The notes beneath the pieces were generated by a model that was not told the DNA's origin, did no database searches, and was given only the letters and a program-made list of their open reading frames with translations. From Sulfitobacter sp. OXR-159 (lineage in GTDB: Bacteria; Pseudomonadota; Alphaproteobacteria; Rhodobacterales; Rhodobacteraceae), in the NCBI RefSeq assembly GCF_034377145.1, contig NZ_CP139707.1:815001-879000 (forward strand): DNA of 64,000 nt, read 5' to 3'. Position numbers and translations under genes: made by a program. Below, in pieces: positions 18,204 to 28,681 of this stretch (position 1 is its first letter; each line of letters opens with the position of its first letter).

Positions 18204-18778
18204 TGGCGCTTTCCGGTCCTCAAAAAACAGTAATGCAAACCGTGAGTGTCGTGGTGCTGATGGGCGGTTTGGCTTGGGCATCTGTCCCTTTCTACGATTG
18301 GTTCTGCCGCGTGACAGGCTTCGGCGGGACGCCGGGGCAGGTATCGGCAGGCAGCGCGGATGTGCTGGACCAGACCGTCAAGGTCCGCTTTGACGGCTCG
18401 CTCAACGACGGCATGCCGTGGGAGTTCAAACCCGTGGTGCGTGAAATGGAAGTGCGGATCGGCGAGACCGGACTGGCCTTCTATGAAGCCTACAACCCCA
18501 CCGACCATGCGGTCGCAGGGCAGGCGAGCTATAACGTGACCCCCTATACCGCCGGGCCGTTTTTCGAAAAGATCGACTGCTTTTGCTTTACCGAACAGGT
18601 GCTGGCACCGGGCGAGCGCGTGCAGATGCCGGTAAGCTTCTTCGTCGATCCGGAAATGGTCGAAGACCGCGATGGGAAGTTTGTACATACCATCACTCTG
18701 TCCTATACATTCTACGAAATTGACCTGCCCGAGGGCTATGCCGCCCTCGATCAGGACAGCGCCACAACAACGAATTAA
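18203..18778 (+). CDS. ctaG: Cytochrome c oxidase assembly protein CtaG/Cox11
   Basis: The 191-residue protein has one N-terminal membrane helix (about 10-30) and a periplasmic immunoglobulin-like domain. The copper-binding motif CFCFTEQ at about residue 125 is intact, as is YNVTPYTAGPFFEKI before it. Cox11 proteins deliver copper to the CuB site of subunit I. The ATG overlaps the stop of the small upstream gene by one base, so the two are coupled. ctaE follows after 35 bp. The length and motifs match the family. Confidence 0.96.
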   Translation: MALSGPQKTVMQTVSVVVLMGGLAWASVPFYDWFCRVTGFGGTPGQVSAGSADVLDQTVKVRFDGSLNDGMPWEFKPVVREMEVRIGETGLAFYEAYNPTDHAVAGQASYNVTPYTAGPFFEKIDCFCFTEQVLAPGERVQMPVSFFVDPEMVEDRDGKFVHTITLSYTFYEIDLPEGYAALDQDSATTTN

Positions 18779-18813
18779 CGACCTGATTAAACAAAGGTGA
18801 GGGACCCGCAACC

Positions 18814-19620
18814 ATGGCCCATGCAAAAAACCACGACTACCATATTCTCCCCCCCTCGACCTGGCCGCTTTTGGGGTCGGTAGGCGGATTTGCCATGCTG
18901 GCGGGCGCCGTCCTGTGGATGCACGGAATGACGCCCTTCGTCTTCTTGGGCGGGCTGGTCGCCACACTTTACGTCATGTTCGCATGGTGGTCCGAAGTGG
19001 TCTCTGAAAGCGAAGTGGGCGATCACACCGGTGTGGTGCGGATCGGCCTGCGCTATGGCTTCATCCTGTTCATCATGTCCGAAGTCATGTTCTTCGTCGC
19101 GTGGTTCTGGTCCTTCTTCAAACAGGCCCTTTACCCGATGTATGAGTATGTCGGCTCAGAGTACGTCCAGCCCGAAATCCACGCGGTTGACGCCTTTCAC
19201 CTGCCGCTGATCAACACGCTGGTGCTGCTGCTGTCGGGCTGTGCCGTGACATGGGCCCACCACGCGCTGGCGCATGAGAACAACCGCAGGGACCTGATCT
19301 CGGGCCTGACCATCGCCGTGATCCTCGGCGTGCTCTTCACCGCGTTGCAGGCTTACGAATACTACGAACTGCTGGTCCATGACGATTGGACCTTCGGCGG
19401 CGATATGTATTTCTCCAGCTTCTTCATGGCGACCGGCTTCCACGGCTTCCACGTTGTGATCGGCACGATCTTCCTCTTCGTCTGCCTGCTGCGCGCCATG
19501 CGCGGCCACTTCACCCCCGAACGCCACGTCGGCTTCGAGGCGGCGGCGTGGTACTGGCACTTCGTTGACGTGGTCTGGCTGTTCCTCTTCTTTGCCGTCT
19601 ACATGTGGGGCCAGCCCTAA
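18814..19620 (+). CDS. ctaE: Cytochrome c oxidase subunit III
   Basis: The 268-residue protein is a classic seven-helix subunit III of the aa3 oxidase. It starts [18 protein letters not shown]. Hallmarks are [20 protein letters not shown], whose Glu lies in the conserved lipid-facing site, and [14 protein letters not shown] and [14 protein letters not shown] near the C-terminus. It stabilises proton uptake by subunit I. It ends the oxidase gene cluster; a long hairpin follows before the surf1 gene. The start at 18814 has AAAGGTGAGG upstream. Confidence 0.97.
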   Translation: MAHAKNHDYHILPPSTWPLLGSVGGFAMLAGAVLWMHGMTPFVFLGGLVATLYVMFAWWSEVVSESEVGDHTGVVRIGLRYGFILFIMSEVMFFVAWFWSFFKQALYPMYEYVGSEYVQPEIHAVDAFHLPLINTLVLLLSGCAVTWAHHALAHENNRRDLISGLTIAVILGVLFTALQAYEYYELLVHDDWTFGGDMYFSSFFMATGFHGFHVVIGTIFLFVCLLRAMRGHFTPERHVGFEAAAWYWHFVDVVWLFLFFAVYMWGQP

Positions 19621-19662
19621 ACATAAGGCGGGGTTGCATCCGCGCCCCACACCCGTAAAACC

Positions 19663-19692
19663 CAAACGCGCGAAGCCCTCTTCGCGCGTTTG
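19663..19692 (+). terminator. Hairpin after ctaE
   Basis: A perfect 13-bp stem (CAAACGCGCGAAG, 19663-19675, against 19680-19692) has a four-base CCCT loop. The stem ends in GTTTG and is followed by TCGTTT rather than a clean T run. It is probably a partial terminator before surf1. Confidence 0.55.
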
Positions 19693-19715
19693 TCGTTTCA
19701 GCCAGAGAGATTCGA

Positions 19716-20402
19716 ATGCGGCGCAGCCTGTTCTTCATCATCGTCGGCCTTGGCGGGGCAGCCATCCTCGTTGCACTCGGGGTCTGGCAGGTGCAGCGAC
19801 TGGCATGGAAAGAGGCGATCATCGCCGATATCAACGCCCGGATCACCGCCGCTCCGGTGGCCTTGCCCCGCGATCCTGACCCACAAGCCGACGCCTATCT
19901 GCCCGTCACGGTCAGCGGAGAGATCGGGGCCGAGGCGCTGCATGTGCTGGTCAGCCAGAAGCAGAAAGGCGCAGGCTACCGTGTCATCGCGCCCATGACC
20001 TTGGAGGATAGCCGCCGCATCCTCGTCGACCTCGGCTTTACCGCCACAGCGAACAAAGACGCCATCGCCCCCGCGGGCAGCGCCACCCTGACCGGCAACT
20101 TGCAATGGCCCCAAGAGGTCGACAGTTTCACGCCCGAAGCCGACACCGAAAGCAACATCTGGTTCGCCCGGGATGTGGAGGTCATGGCTGACACGCTTAA
20201 CACCGAGCCGCTCCTCGTCGTGGTCCGCGACGGCAGCGGGCCGGACCCCAAGATCACGCCGCTGCCCGTGGATACCGCCCGTATCCCCAACGATCACTTG
20301 CAATATGCGATCACCTGGTTTTCCCTCGCCGCCATCTGGCTGGCGATGACCGTTCTTTTCCTGCGCCGCCGCCGCGCCCCTGCAACGCCGAAAGTCGACT
20401 GA
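19716..20402 (+). CDS. SURF1-family oxidase biogenesis protein
   Basis: The 228-residue protein has a membrane helix at each end (about 4-22 and 200-220) with a periplasmic domain between. That is the Surf1/Shy1 topology. The family blocks GVWQVQRLAWKEAII near the start and NHLQYAITWFSLA before the last helix are present. Surf1 proteins help insert heme A into subunit I. It follows ctaE behind a hairpin, and only 4 bp separate it from thrC, so it probably shares a transcript with thrC. The start is supported by AGAGA upstream. Confidence 0.93.
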   Translation: MRRSLFFIIVGLGGAAILVALGVWQVQRLAWKEAIIADINARITAAPVALPRDPDPQADAYLPVTVSGEIGAEALHVLVSQKQKGAGYRVIAPMTLEDSRRILVDLGFTATANKDAIAPAGSATLTGNLQWPQEVDSFTPEADTESNIWFARDVEVMADTLNTEPLLVVVRDGSGPDPKITPLPVDTARIPNDHLQYAITWFSLAAIWLAMTVLFLRRRRAPATPKVD

Positions 20403-20406
20403 CCCT

Positions 20407-21795
20407 ATGCGCTATATCTCTACCCGTGGCTCCGCCCCCGTTCTGTCCTTCGAAGAGGCGATGCTGACCGGCCTTGCCCGTGACGGCGGGCTCTATGTGC
20501 CCGAAACCATCCCGACGCTTACGCCTGAGCAAATCAACGCCATGCAGGGCCAAAGCTACGAAGAGGTCGCCTTTACGGTTATGCGCCCCTTCATCGGCGA
20601 CACGTTTACCGACGACGAATTCCGCGCCATCATCGCCCGCGCCTACGAGGGTTTCGGCCACACCGCCCGCGCACCCATGGTGCAATTGGCTCCGAACCAC
20701 TTCCTGCTAGAACTCTTCCACGGCCCGACATTGGCGTTCAAAGACTTCGCCATGCAGTTGATCGGCCAGATGTTTCAGGCCGCTCTGGGTCGCAAGGGCG
20801 AGCGGGTGACCATCGTCGGCGCGACCTCGGGCGACACCGGCTCGGCCGCGATCGAAGCCTTCAAGGGGCTTGATAACGTCGATGTTTTCATCCTCTACCC
20901 GCATGGTCGGGTGTCTGACGTGCAGCGCCGCCAGATGACCACGCCAGCGGAGTCCAACGTCCACGCGCTGGCCATCGATGGCGATTTCGACGACTGCCAA
21001 GCGCGCCTGAAAGACATGTTCAACGATTTCGACTTCCGCGATTCCGTGCGGCTGGCAGGGGTGAACTCAATCAACTGGGGCAGGGTGCTGGCGCAGGTGG
21101 TTTACTACTTCACAGCCGCTACCAGCCTCGGCGCACCGGGCCGCGAAATCAGCTTCACCGTGCCCACCGGCAACTTCGGTGACATCTTTGCTGGCTACAT
21201 CGCCAAACGCATGGGCCTGCCCATTGCCGATCTGGTCGTCGCCACCAACCAAAACGACATCCTGCACCGCTGTCTCTCAGGCCAAGGCTACCACAAAGGC
21301 GGCGTAACCCCGTCAATCAGCCCCTCGATGGACATCCAGGTCTCGTCCAATTTCGAACGCGCCCTTTTTGATGCATACGACCGCGACGCCGGGGCCGTGG
21401 CGCAACTGATGGACGAATTGGGGCAGGGCGGTTTCGATGTCTCCCAAGGCGCCATGCAGGCGCTGCAAGACACCTACCGCTCGGGCCGCGCCTCGGAAGA
21501 AGAAACCAGTGCCACCATCACCGACCGCCGCCGCACCACGGGCGAGCTGCTCTGCCCACATTCCGCCGTTGGCGTGAAAGTCGCAGATGAGCTGCGCGAT
21601 CCGGCCACCCCGATGGTCACGCTGGCCACCGCGCATCCGGCCAAATTCCCCGACGCGGTGGAAGCCGCCACCGGCATTCGCCCGCCCCTGCCGCCGCGCA
21701 TGGCGGACCTTTTCGACCGGGAAGAACGTTTCACCCGGCTGCCCAATGACCTCGACGCGCTGAAAGCGCATATCAAAGGAAACCTCCCCGCGTGA
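20407..21795 (+). CDS. thrC: Threonine synthase
   Basis: The 462-residue PLP enzyme converts O-phosphohomoserine to threonine. The start MRYISTRGSAPVLSFEEA is typical of the long proteobacterial form. The PLP lysine lies in GPTLAFKDFAMQ at about residue 112. The phosphate-binding and substrate loops follow in GATSGDTGSAAIEAF and TGNFGDIFAGYIAK. The gene is packed 4 bp after surf1 and overlaps the M16 peptidase start by 4 bp. Clustering with an oxidase assembly gene is probably a conserved gene order in the group and not a functional link. Confidence 0.97.
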   Translation: MRYISTRGSAPVLSFEEAMLTGLARDGGLYVPETIPTLTPEQINAMQGQSYEEVAFTVMRPFIGDTFTDDEFRAIIARAYEGFGHTARAPMVQLAPNHFLLELFHGPTLAFKDFAMQLIGQMFQAALGRKGERVTIVGATSGDTGSAAIEAFKGLDNVDVFILYPHGRVSDVQRRQMTTPAESNVHALAIDGDFDDCQARLKDMFNDFDFRDSVRLAGVNSINWGRVLAQVVYYFTAATSLGAPGREISFTVPTGNFGDIFAGYIAKRMGLPIADLVVATNQNDILHRCLSGQGYHKGGVTPSISPSMDIQVSSNFERALFDAYDRDAGAVAQLMDELGQGGFDVSQGAMQALQDTYRSGRASEEETSATITDRRRTTGELLCPHSAVGVKVADELRDPATPMVTLATAHPAKFPDAVEAATGIRPPLPPRMADLFDREERFTRLPNDLDALKAHIKGNLPA

Positions 21796-23054
21796 GCCTC
21801 AAACAGACCACATTGCCCAACGGCTTCCGGATCGTCACCGAACATATGGAGGGGCTCGCCTCCTCCGCCATCGGCGTCTGGGTGAACGCAGGCGCACGGC
21901 ACGAAACGCCTCAACAAAACGGCATCGCGCATTTCCTTGAGCACATGGCCTTCAAGGGCACCGCCACCCGTTCGTCGCTGCAAATCGCCGAAGCGATCGA
22001 AGACGTGGGCGGCTATATCAACGCCTATACCTCGCGCGAAGTCACCGCCTATTACGCCCGCGTGCTGGAAAACGACGTGGCGCTCGGCCTCGACGTGATC
22101 GCCGATATACTGCGCAACCCGGTGCTGGACCCTTCTGAGGTTGAAGTCGAACGCGGCGTGATCCTGCAAGAGATCGGCCAAGCCCTCGACACGCCCGACG
22201 ATGTGATCTTCGACTGGCTCCAAGAGCAGGCCTATCCAGATCAACCCATCGGCCGCACCATCCTCGGCCCGTCCGAACGTGTCTCGGCCTTCTCGCGCGA
22301 CGATCTGCAACGCTTCATCGCGGACCACTACGGCCCCGAGCAGATGATCCTCTCGGCTGCCGGTGCCGTGGACCACGACAAGATCGTAAAACTAGCCGAA
22401 AGCCTCTTTGGCGACATGCCCTCGAAAAAGCTCTACCAGATCGACAGCGCCCGTTTCGGCGGGGGCGAGTTCCGGCAGGTCAAGCAGCTTGAACAGGCCC
22501 ATTTCGCCCTTGGCTTTGAAAGCCCCGGCTACCGCTCGGATGACATCTACATCGCCCAAATCTACGCCTCTGCCTTGGGCGGCGGCATGTCTTCGCGCCT
22601 GTTCCAAGAGATCCGCGAGAACCGCGGCCTTTGCTATACGATCTTTGCCCAAGCCGGTGCCTATGCCGATACGGGCATGACCACGATCTACGCCGGCACC
22701 AGCGCCGAGCAATTGCCCGAACTGGCAAACATCACCATCGACGAGATGAAACGCGCGGCCTCTGACATGTCCCCCGCCGAAGTCGCCCGCGCCCGCGCCC
22801 AGATGAAAGCCGGGCTGCTGATGGGGCTGGAAAGCCCCTCGAACCGCGCCGAACGTCTGGCCCGCCTCATCCAAATCTGGGACCGCGTTCCGCCCCTCGA
22901 AGAGACCGTGGCCCAGATCGACGCCGTCACCACCGGCGATGTGCGCGATTTCGCCGAGCGCATGGCGACCCAAGCTCCGGCGGCGTTGGCCCTCTACGGC
23001 CCGGTCGACAGCGCACCAACGCTCGACGAGCTTCACAGCAGACGCGCCGCCTGA
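21792..23054 (+). CDS. M16-family zinc peptidase (processing peptidase-like)
   Basis: The 420-residue protein starts at a GTG overlapping the thrC stop. The inverted zinc motif HFLEHMAFKGT near residue 50 gives the HxxEH site. The third ligand Glu is expected in the VEVERGVILQEI region. A second M16 domain (about 165-345) follows and contains GLCYTIFAQ-type sequence. It resembles the beta subunit of mitochondrial processing peptidase and the bacterial PqqL/YmxG group. Its natural substrate is unknown. It is probably cytoplasmic, since no signal peptide is visible. Its stop shares one base with the acetyltransferase start. Confidence 0.93.
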   Translation: MSLKQTTLPNGFRIVTEHMEGLASSAIGVWVNAGARHETPQQNGIAHFLEHMAFKGTATRSSLQIAEAIEDVGGYINAYTSREVTAYYARVLENDVALGLDVIADILRNPVLDPSEVEVERGVILQEIGQALDTPDDVIFDWLQEQAYPDQPIGRTILGPSERVSAFSRDDLQRFIADHYGPEQMILSAAGAVDHDKIVKLAESLFGDMPSKKLYQIDSARFGGGEFRQVKQLEQAHFALGFESPGYRSDDIYIAQIYASALGGGMSSRLFQEIRENRGLCYTIFAQAGAYADTGMTTIYAGTSAEQLPELANITIDEMKRAASDMSPAEVARARAQMKAGLLMGLESPSNRAERLARLIQIWDRVPPLEETVAQIDAVTTGDVRDFAERMATQAPAALALYGPVDSAPTLDELHSRRAA

Positions 23055-23638
23055 TGCTGCTGGGGCGACGCAAACTGCGGATCGAAACGGAACGGCTGAC
23101 CCTGCGTCCGCCGATCCATGCCGATTTCCGCGCCTGGTCCGCCCTGCGCCGCGCCAGCAACGACTACCTGCGCCCGTGGGAGCCGACATGGGCCGAGGAT
23201 CACCTGACCCGCAAGGCTTTTACCAACCGTGTATATTGGGCGCAGCGCTCGGTGTCCTCGGGCAACGCCATGCCGCTCTTCCTGATCCGGCGCAGCGATC
23301 AAAATCTCGTCGGTGCGATCACCCTCGACAACATCCGCCGCGGTCCTGCTCAATCCGGCACCTTGGGCTATTGGACGGGCGAACCCTTCGCCCGCCAAGG
23401 CTACATGCGCGAGGCGATAGAGGCGACGGTGCATCAGGCCTTCACCCGGCTCGACCTGTCGCGCATCGAGGCCGCTTGCCTGCCAGAAAACCAAGCCTCC
23501 CGCGGCCTGCTTGAAAAGGCGGGCTTTAAATACGAAGGCGTCGCGCAGAGCTATCTGCAAATCGATGGCCGCTGGCGGACCCATGTGCTCTACGCCTCCC
23601 TGCGCAAAGATCGGCGCGGGCGCACGGACGTAGGCTAA
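23054..23638 (+). CDS. GNAT acetyltransferase, RimJ/RimL type
   Basis: The 194-residue protein starts with LGRRKLRIETERLTLRPP, typical of RimJ-like N-acetyltransferases. The acetyl-CoA binding region is YWTGEPFARQGYMREAI, a variant of the Q/RxxGxG/A loop. The C-terminal IEAACLPENQASRGLLEKAGF block is also diagnostic. Members acetylate ribosomal protein N-termini or small amines; which applies here is not visible. It overlaps the M16 peptidase gene by one base and ends the tight surf1-thrC-peptidase-acetyltransferase run. Confidence 0.9.
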   Translation: MLLGRRKLRIETERLTLRPPIHADFRAWSALRRASNDYLRPWEPTWAEDHLTRKAFTNRVYWAQRSVSSGNAMPLFLIRRSDQNLVGAITLDNIRRGPAQSGTLGYWTGEPFARQGYMREAIEATVHQAFTRLDLSRIEAACLPENQASRGLLEKAGFKYEGVAQSYLQIDGRWRTHVLYASLRKDRRGRTDVG

Positions 23639-23773
23639 GCCTCTGCGCGGAGCGCTCCGCTGCTGATACAAGCATCGCCGGGGCATTATTGCCCCGCCTC
23701 ACGCCCCGCATTCTCCCAGCCGTTCCGGCGCTTTGCCCTTGCATCCGCGCGCCCCGCGCAGGATCAAAGGCCC

Positions 23774-25189
23774 ATGACACTGAATCCCGCCGACACCGCC
23801 TTCATCGACGCCCTGCGCGCACAACTGCCAGACGATGTGCTGCGCGACCCCGAGCAGCGCTACCTCGAAGAACCCCGCGGCCGTTATGCAGGGCAGGGTG
23901 GCGTCTTGGCCCTGCCGCGCACCACCGAAGAGGTCGCCTCCCTGATCCGCGCCGCCCATGCCGCCCGCGTGCCGGTCGTGCCCTATGGCGGCGGCACCGG
24001 GCTTGTTGGCGGGCAGATCAGCAGCGATGGCCCGGCACCGCTGATCCTCTCCCTTGAGCGCATGAACCGCATCCGCGCCGTCCTGCCTGAAGAGAACGTA
24101 CTGGTCGCCGAAGCGGGCGTCATCCTCGCCGATGTCCAAGCCGCCGCCGAAGAGGCAAACCGCCTCTTTCCCCTGTCCCTCGCTGCCGAAGGGACCGCGC
24201 GGATCGGCGGCACACTCTCGACCAACGCAGGCGGCACTGGCGTGCTGCGCTATGGCAATGCCCGCGACCTTTGCCTTGGCCTCGAAGCCGTCCTGCCTGA
24301 CGGCCAAGTTTGGCACGGCCTCACCCGCCTGCGCAAAAACAACACCGGCTACGATCTGCGCAACCTGCTGATCGGTGCCGAAGGCACGCTCGGCGTGATC
24401 ACCGCCGCCGCCCTCAAACTCTATGCGCGCCCCGCCCGCAGTGGCACCGCGTTGATGGTCGTCGAAAGCCCAGCCGCGGCGCTGACGCTCCTCTCCCTCG
24501 CGCGGGACCACTTGGGCGAAATGATCAGCGCTTTCGAACTGATGCACCGCAGAGGTTTCGATTTCCTTAACGAAACCCTGCCCAACATCCGCCAACCCTT
24601 CGCCGAAACCCCGCAATGGAGCGTCTTGATCGACATCGGCACCCCCGGAGAGATCGACACCGACGCCGCGCTAGAGGCGCTCTTCGCCGCAGCGCTTGAC
24701 GCGGGCCTCGTCTCCGACGGCCTCATCGCGCAGAACGCCCAGCAGGCCCAAGACTTCTGGACCATCCGCGAAACCATCCCCGAGGCCAATCGCCTGATCG
24801 GCTCGGTCTCAAGCCACGACATCTCAGTGCCCCTCGGCGCGATCCCCGAATTCATCACCCGCGCCACCGATGCGCTCTCGGCACTCGGCGACTTCCGCAT
24901 CAACTGTTTCGGTCATGTCGGGGACGGCAACCTGCACTACAACGTCTTCCCCGCGAAGGGCAGAAACCGCGCCGATTACGAAGGCCAGCGCGACGACGTG
25001 AAACGTCTGGTCCATGACCTCGTCCACGACCTCGGCGGTTCGTTCAGCGCGGAACATGGCGTGGGCCGCGTCAAGGTCGATGACCTCGAACGCTACGGCG
25101 ACCCCGCCAAACTCACCGCCATGCGCGCCATCAAAACGGCGCTCGATCCCCAAGGCATCATGAACCCCGGCGCCGTCTTAAGGGCTTAA
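23774..25189 (+). CDS. FAD-linked D-2-hydroxyacid dehydrogenase (GlcD/D2HGDH type)
   Basis: The 471-residue flavoprotein has a PCMH-type FAD domain (about 35-215) with [37 protein letters not shown] and [14 protein letters not shown]-terminal FAD-oxidase domain contains [13 protein letters not shown] and [10 protein letters not shown]. The latter two blocks carry metal or substrate ligands in D-lactate and D-2-hydroxyglutarate dehydrogenases. The substrate is probably D-2-hydroxyglutarate or D-lactate, with no means here to decide. AAAGG lies upstream of the start. The stop overlaps that of apt by 4 bp, tail to tail. Confidence 0.93.
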   Translation: MTLNPADTAFIDALRAQLPDDVLRDPEQRYLEEPRGRYAGQGGVLALPRTTEEVASLIRAAHAARVPVVPYGGGTGLVGGQISSDGPAPLILSLERMNRIRAVLPEENVLVAEAGVILADVQAAAEEANRLFPLSLAAEGTARIGGTLSTNAGGTGVLRYGNARDLCLGLEAVLPDGQVWHGLTRLRKNNTGYDLRNLLIGAEGTLGVITAAALKLYARPARSGTALMVVESPAAALTLLSLARDHLGEMISAFELMHRRGFDFLNETLPNIRQPFAETPQWSVLIDIGTPGEIDTDAALEALFAAALDAGLVSDGLIAQNAQQAQDFWTIRETIPEANRLIGSVSSHDISVPLGAIPEFITRATDALSALGDFRINCFGHVGDGNLHYNVFPAKGRNRADYEGQRDDVKRLVHDLVHDLGGSFSAEHGVGRVKVDDLERYGDPAKLTAMRAIKTALDPQGIMNPGAVLRA

Positions 25190-25716
25190 AGCCCGTCAAA
25201 AGCGCAGAGCGCATGCACCTCTTTGCCAAGCGCTTCCAAACGCTTGCGCCCGCCCAGTTCCGGCAGGTCGATGATAAAGGCGCAGGAAACGATCTCGCCG
25301 CCCAAACGCTCGATCAGTTTGATCCCGGCCTCCGCTGTGCCGCCGGTGGCCAAGAGATCATCCACCACCAAAACCTTCTCACCCGGCTTGATCGCATCGT
25401 CATGCAACTCGACAATGGCCTCGCCATATTCAAGCTTATATTCCTGACTGATCACCGTGCCGGGCAGCTTGCCCTTCTTGCGGATCGGCACGAAACCCAC
25501 GCTCAACTGATGCGCAATCGCCCCGCCCAGAATAAAGCCACGCGCTTCGAGCCCCACCACCTTGTCGATATTGATCCCCGCATAGGGGTGCAGCATCTGG
25601 TCGATCGCCATGCGAAACCCGCGCGGATCGGCAAAAAGCGTTGTCACGTCACGAAACATGATCCCCTCATGGGGAAAATCTACGATCGTGCGAATATAAT
25701 CCTGAACCTGTTTCAT
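25186..25716 (-). CDS. apt: Adenine phosphoribosyltransferase
   Basis: The 176-residue purine salvage enzyme makes AMP from adenine and PRPP. The ATG at 25716 ([18 protein letters not shown]) matches family N-termini; a longer frame from 25782 does not. The PRPP loop [14 protein letters not shown] at about 120-133 is intact, and [14 protein letters not shown] is the family second block. It neighbours mtnP on the same strand. MtnP releases adenine from methylthioadenosine, so the two act in sequence to recover adenine. Confidence 0.97.
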   Translation of the reverse strand: MKQVQDYIRTIVDFPHEGIMFRDVTTLFADPRGFRMAIDQMLHPYAGINIDKVVGLEARGFILGGAIAHQLSVGFVPIRKKGKLPGTVISQEYKLEYGEAIVELHDDAIKPGEKVLVVDDLLATGGTAEAGIKLIERLGGEIVSCAFIIDLPELGGRKRLEALGKEVHALCAFDGL

Positions 25717-25884
25717 GCCGCCCTTCCGCGTGTTTGACCGGACCCGTCTTAGCGCAACGCGCCGCCCGGGCGAACCCCCCATCTGCGCCCGCCGCCCAAC
25801 ATCCGAAAAGGGGCACCAAACCCCCTCCCTTCATCCTTTCTTAAACACCTTCCGCACTCAGCCAAGCAGAACCGCCGCCCGCGG

Positions 25885-26757
25885 TCAAAGCATCCGCCCC
25901 GCCACCGCATCCAGCTTGGCCAGCAACTCAGGATCGCGCGCATCCGGCTGGGTTAGGATCGCAAACTCCAGCGCCCGGTCACAGCCATGCGGGCAGGGCG
26001 CGCGCTCGGCACCTAAAAGCGCGGGCAGTCGCGAGACCATGGCGCGGCCCTTGTCGGCATTGCCCATCAAGGTGGCGATGATCTGCGTTACATCCACCTC
26101 ACCGTGATCCGGATGCCAGCTGTCATAGTCAGTAATCATTGCGACAGAGGCATAGCAAAGCTCGGCCTCGCGGGCGAGCTTTGCCTCGGGCATATTGGTC
26201 ATGCCGATCACATCCGCGCCCCAGCTTTCGCGGTACATTTTCGATTCCGCCAATGTCGAGAACTGCGGCCCCTCCATTGCCAGATAAGTGCCGCCACGGT
26301 GCACGTTGATGCCCGCCTCCCGCGCGGCGGTCTCGCAGGCGTCGCTTAACCGCGGGCAGGTGGGATGGGCGACAGAGACATGCGCCACGCAGCCGGGGCC
26401 GAAAAAGCTTTTCTCGCGGGCCATGGTGCGGTCGATGAACTGATCGACGACCACGAAATCCCCCGGTGCCATTTCCTCGCGGAACGACCCGCAGGCGGAA
26501 ACGCTTATCACATCCGTACAGCCCAATCGCTTAAGCGCGTCGATATTCGCGCGGTAGGGGACAGAGGTCGGCGTATGCACATGCCCCCGGCCATGGCGCG
26601 GCAGAAAGACCATGGCGACCCCGTTCAGCGTTCCGGTCAGCACCTGATCCGACGGCGCGCCCCAAGGAGTCTCAACCGTGACCCAATCGGCATCCTGAAG
26701 CCCGTCGATGTCGTAAATGCCGGAGCCGCCGATCACGGCGATTTTCGTATCTGTCAT
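25885..26757 (-). CDS. mtnP: S-methyl-5'-thioadenosine phosphorylase
   Basis: The 290-residue enzyme splits methylthioadenosine with phosphate into adenine and methylthioribose-1-phosphate. The ATG at 26757 was chosen; it gives MTDTKIAVIGGSGIYD. Phosphate and substrate motifs seen are PRHGRGHVHTP, VPYRANIDALK, MEGPQFSTLAES and GMTNMPEAKLAREAE. It is the methionine-salvage step upstream of apt, which lies 170 bp downstream on the same strand. A longer frame from 26808 adds 17 residues not found in the family. Confidence 0.96.
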   Translation of the reverse strand: MTDTKIAVIGGSGIYDIDGLQDADWVTVETPWGAPSDQVLTGTLNGVAMVFLPRHGRGHVHTPTSVPYRANIDALKRLGCTDVISVSACGSFREEMAPGDFVVVDQFIDRTMAREKSFFGPGCVAHVSVAHPTCPRLSDACETAAREAGINVHRGGTYLAMEGPQFSTLAESKMYRESWGADVIGMTNMPEAKLAREAELCYASVAMITDYDSWHPDHGEVDVTQIIATLMGNADKGRAMVSRLPALLGAERAPCPHGCDRALEFAILTQPDARDPELLAKLDAVAGRML

Positions 26758-27045
26758 GGAGGGAGCCTGTGCCTTGGATGGTTGCCGGTAAGGCCCAAAG
26801 AACCTCATAGAATGCCACGGGGATCAAGTGTTTTTGCCAAGAGACGCGACACGTCTGCGTCAGGAGGTACCGGTCCTGCGCCGCTCACTCGGCCCGCAAA
26901 AGCGTTTCTGCATTGCAGCAAACTCTGCCCGAAGGGAGGCAATACGCTTTTCTTCGCGGCGAAATTCCTCTAGATGCAGCCAAAAGCGCCCCGCATCCGC
27001 GGTCAGGGCGCTATATTCGTTTTCCGAAAGTCAAAGGACGCCCCC

Positions 27046-28677
27046 ATGCGCGCCACGCTGCACAATTTTGCCAAGAACCTTGATGTGACCGATCTGCGTT
27101 GGATGCCGGACGACGGTTTCTCCATCGGGCGGCTGCGCATCGAATTGCTGTCGGGGCTAACGGTGGCGCTGGCCTTGGTGCCCGAGGCGGTGGCTTTTGC
27201 TTTTGTCGCCGGGGTACACCCTCTGGTCGGGCTCTATGCTGCCTTCCTCGTCGGTCTCATCACCGCGCTGATCGGTGGTCGGCCGGGTATGATCTCGGGC
27301 GCCACAGGCGCGCTGGCAGTGGTCATGGTGGCCTTGGTAGCGCAGCATGGGGTTGAATACCTCTTTGCCACCGTGGTGCTGATGGGGCTTTTGCAGATCT
27401 TCGCAGGCGTCATGCAGTGGGGCAAATTCATCCGGCTGGTGCCGCATCCGGTGATGTTGGGCTTCGTCAACGGCCTTGCCATCGTGATTTTCCTTGCCCA
27501 GATGAGCCAGTTTAAAGTGCCCGGCACCATGGTCGATACCGGCCACGGCATGGGCGGTGGCGAATGGCTTTCGGGCCAGCCGCTCTACCTGATGCTGGCG
27601 CTGGTGGCGGCAACCATGGCGATCATCTGGATCACCCCGCGCATCACCAAACTGATCCCCGCGCCGCTTGCGGGCATCGGGGTTATTGCCGCTCTGGTGA
27701 TCGGTTTCGGCCTCGACGTGCCGCGGGTGGGTGATCTGGCTTCGATCCAAGGCGGATTGCCGAGCTTGCACATCCCCATGGTGCCGCTGACGTGGGAGAC
27801 GTTTGAGATCATCCTGCCTTACGCCGTGATCCTCGCCGCCATTGGCCTGATCGAAAGCTTGCTGACATTAAACCTTGTGGGTGATCTTACCGGAAAGCGC
27901 GGCGGCGCCAGCCAAGAGTGCATCGCCCAAGGTGTGGCCAACACGGTCACCGGTTTCTTCGGTGGCATGGGCGGCTGCGCGATGATCGGTCAGTCGATGA
28001 TCAACGTGAAATCCGGTGGCCGCACCCGTGTTGCCGGGATCGCGGCGGCAGTGTTCTTGCTGCTTTTCATCCTCGTCGGGTCCTCGGTGATTGAACTTAT
28101 CCCGCTTGCCGCTCTCGTTGGCGTGATGTTCATGGTGGTGATCGGCACCTTCGCTTGGAACTCGCTCACCATCTTGCGGAAAGTGCCGCTGATCGATGCC
28201 TTCGTTATCATTCTGGTGACGGTGGTGACCGTGATGGAGGACCTCGCCGTGGCGGTGGTCGTCGGTGTGATCGTCTCGGCGCTGGCCTATGCATGGAACA
28301 ACGCGCGCCGTATCCATGCGACCACGCGGGGGTCAGTGACCGAAGAGGGCGCCAAGGTCTATGAGATCCACGGCCCGCTGTTCTTCGGCTCGTCCGATGG
28401 CTTTGCCGAGCTTTTCGACGTAGAGAACGACCCCGAGGTGGTGATCGTCGATTTCGCCGACAGCCGGGTGGTGGATCAATCCGCGCTACAGGCGATCGAG
28501 GCGATGGCCGCGAAATACGAGGCGGCGGGCAAGCGTCTGCAGTTGCGCCACCTGAGCCGCGATTGTCACCGGTTGCTGACCAAGGCGGGGCATCTGATGG
28601 TCGATAGCGATGACGACCCTGATTATGAACTGGCGGTTGATTACGATGTGCGCACCGGGGTTCTGGGCGGGCACTGA
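27046..28677 (+). CDS. SulP-family anion transporter with STAS domain
   Basis: The 543-residue protein starts at ATG 27046, shortly after AAAGGA. About 10-12 membrane helices (30-410) contain the SulP signatures PEAVAFAFVAGVHPLVGLYAAF and SGATGALAVVMVAL. A cytoplasmic STAS domain (about 440-535) has VVIVDFADSRVVDQSALQAIE. SulP carriers move sulfate, bicarbonate or dicarboxylates, often with sodium or protons; the anion cannot be called from sequence. The gene is alone, with a good terminator straight after the stop. The divergent 288 bp to mtnP hold no gene. Confidence 0.93.
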   Translation: MRATLHNFAKNLDVTDLRWMPDDGFSIGRLRIELLSGLTVALALVPEAVAFAFVAGVHPLVGLYAAFLVGLITALIGGRPGMISGATGALAVVMVALVAQHGVEYLFATVVLMGLLQIFAGVMQWGKFIRLVPHPVMLGFVNGLAIVIFLAQMSQFKVPGTMVDTGHGMGGGEWLSGQPLYLMLALVAATMAIIWITPRITKLIPAPLAGIGVIAALVIGFGLDVPRVGDLASIQGGLPSLHIPMVPLTWETFEIILPYAVILAAIGLIESLLTLNLVGDLTGKRGGASQECIAQGVANTVTGFFGGMGGCAMIGQSMINVKSGGRTRVAGIAAAVFLLLFILVGSSVIELIPLAALVGVMFMVVIGTFAWNSLTILRKVPLIDAFVIILVTVVTVMEDLAVAVVVGVIVSALAYAWNNARRIHATTRGSVTEEGAKVYEIHGPLFFGSSDGFAELFDVENDPEVVIVDFADSRVVDQSALQAIEAMAAKYEAAGKRLQLRHLSRDCHRLLTKAGHLMVDSDDDPDYELAVDYDVRTGVLGGH

Positions 28678-28681
28678 ATAG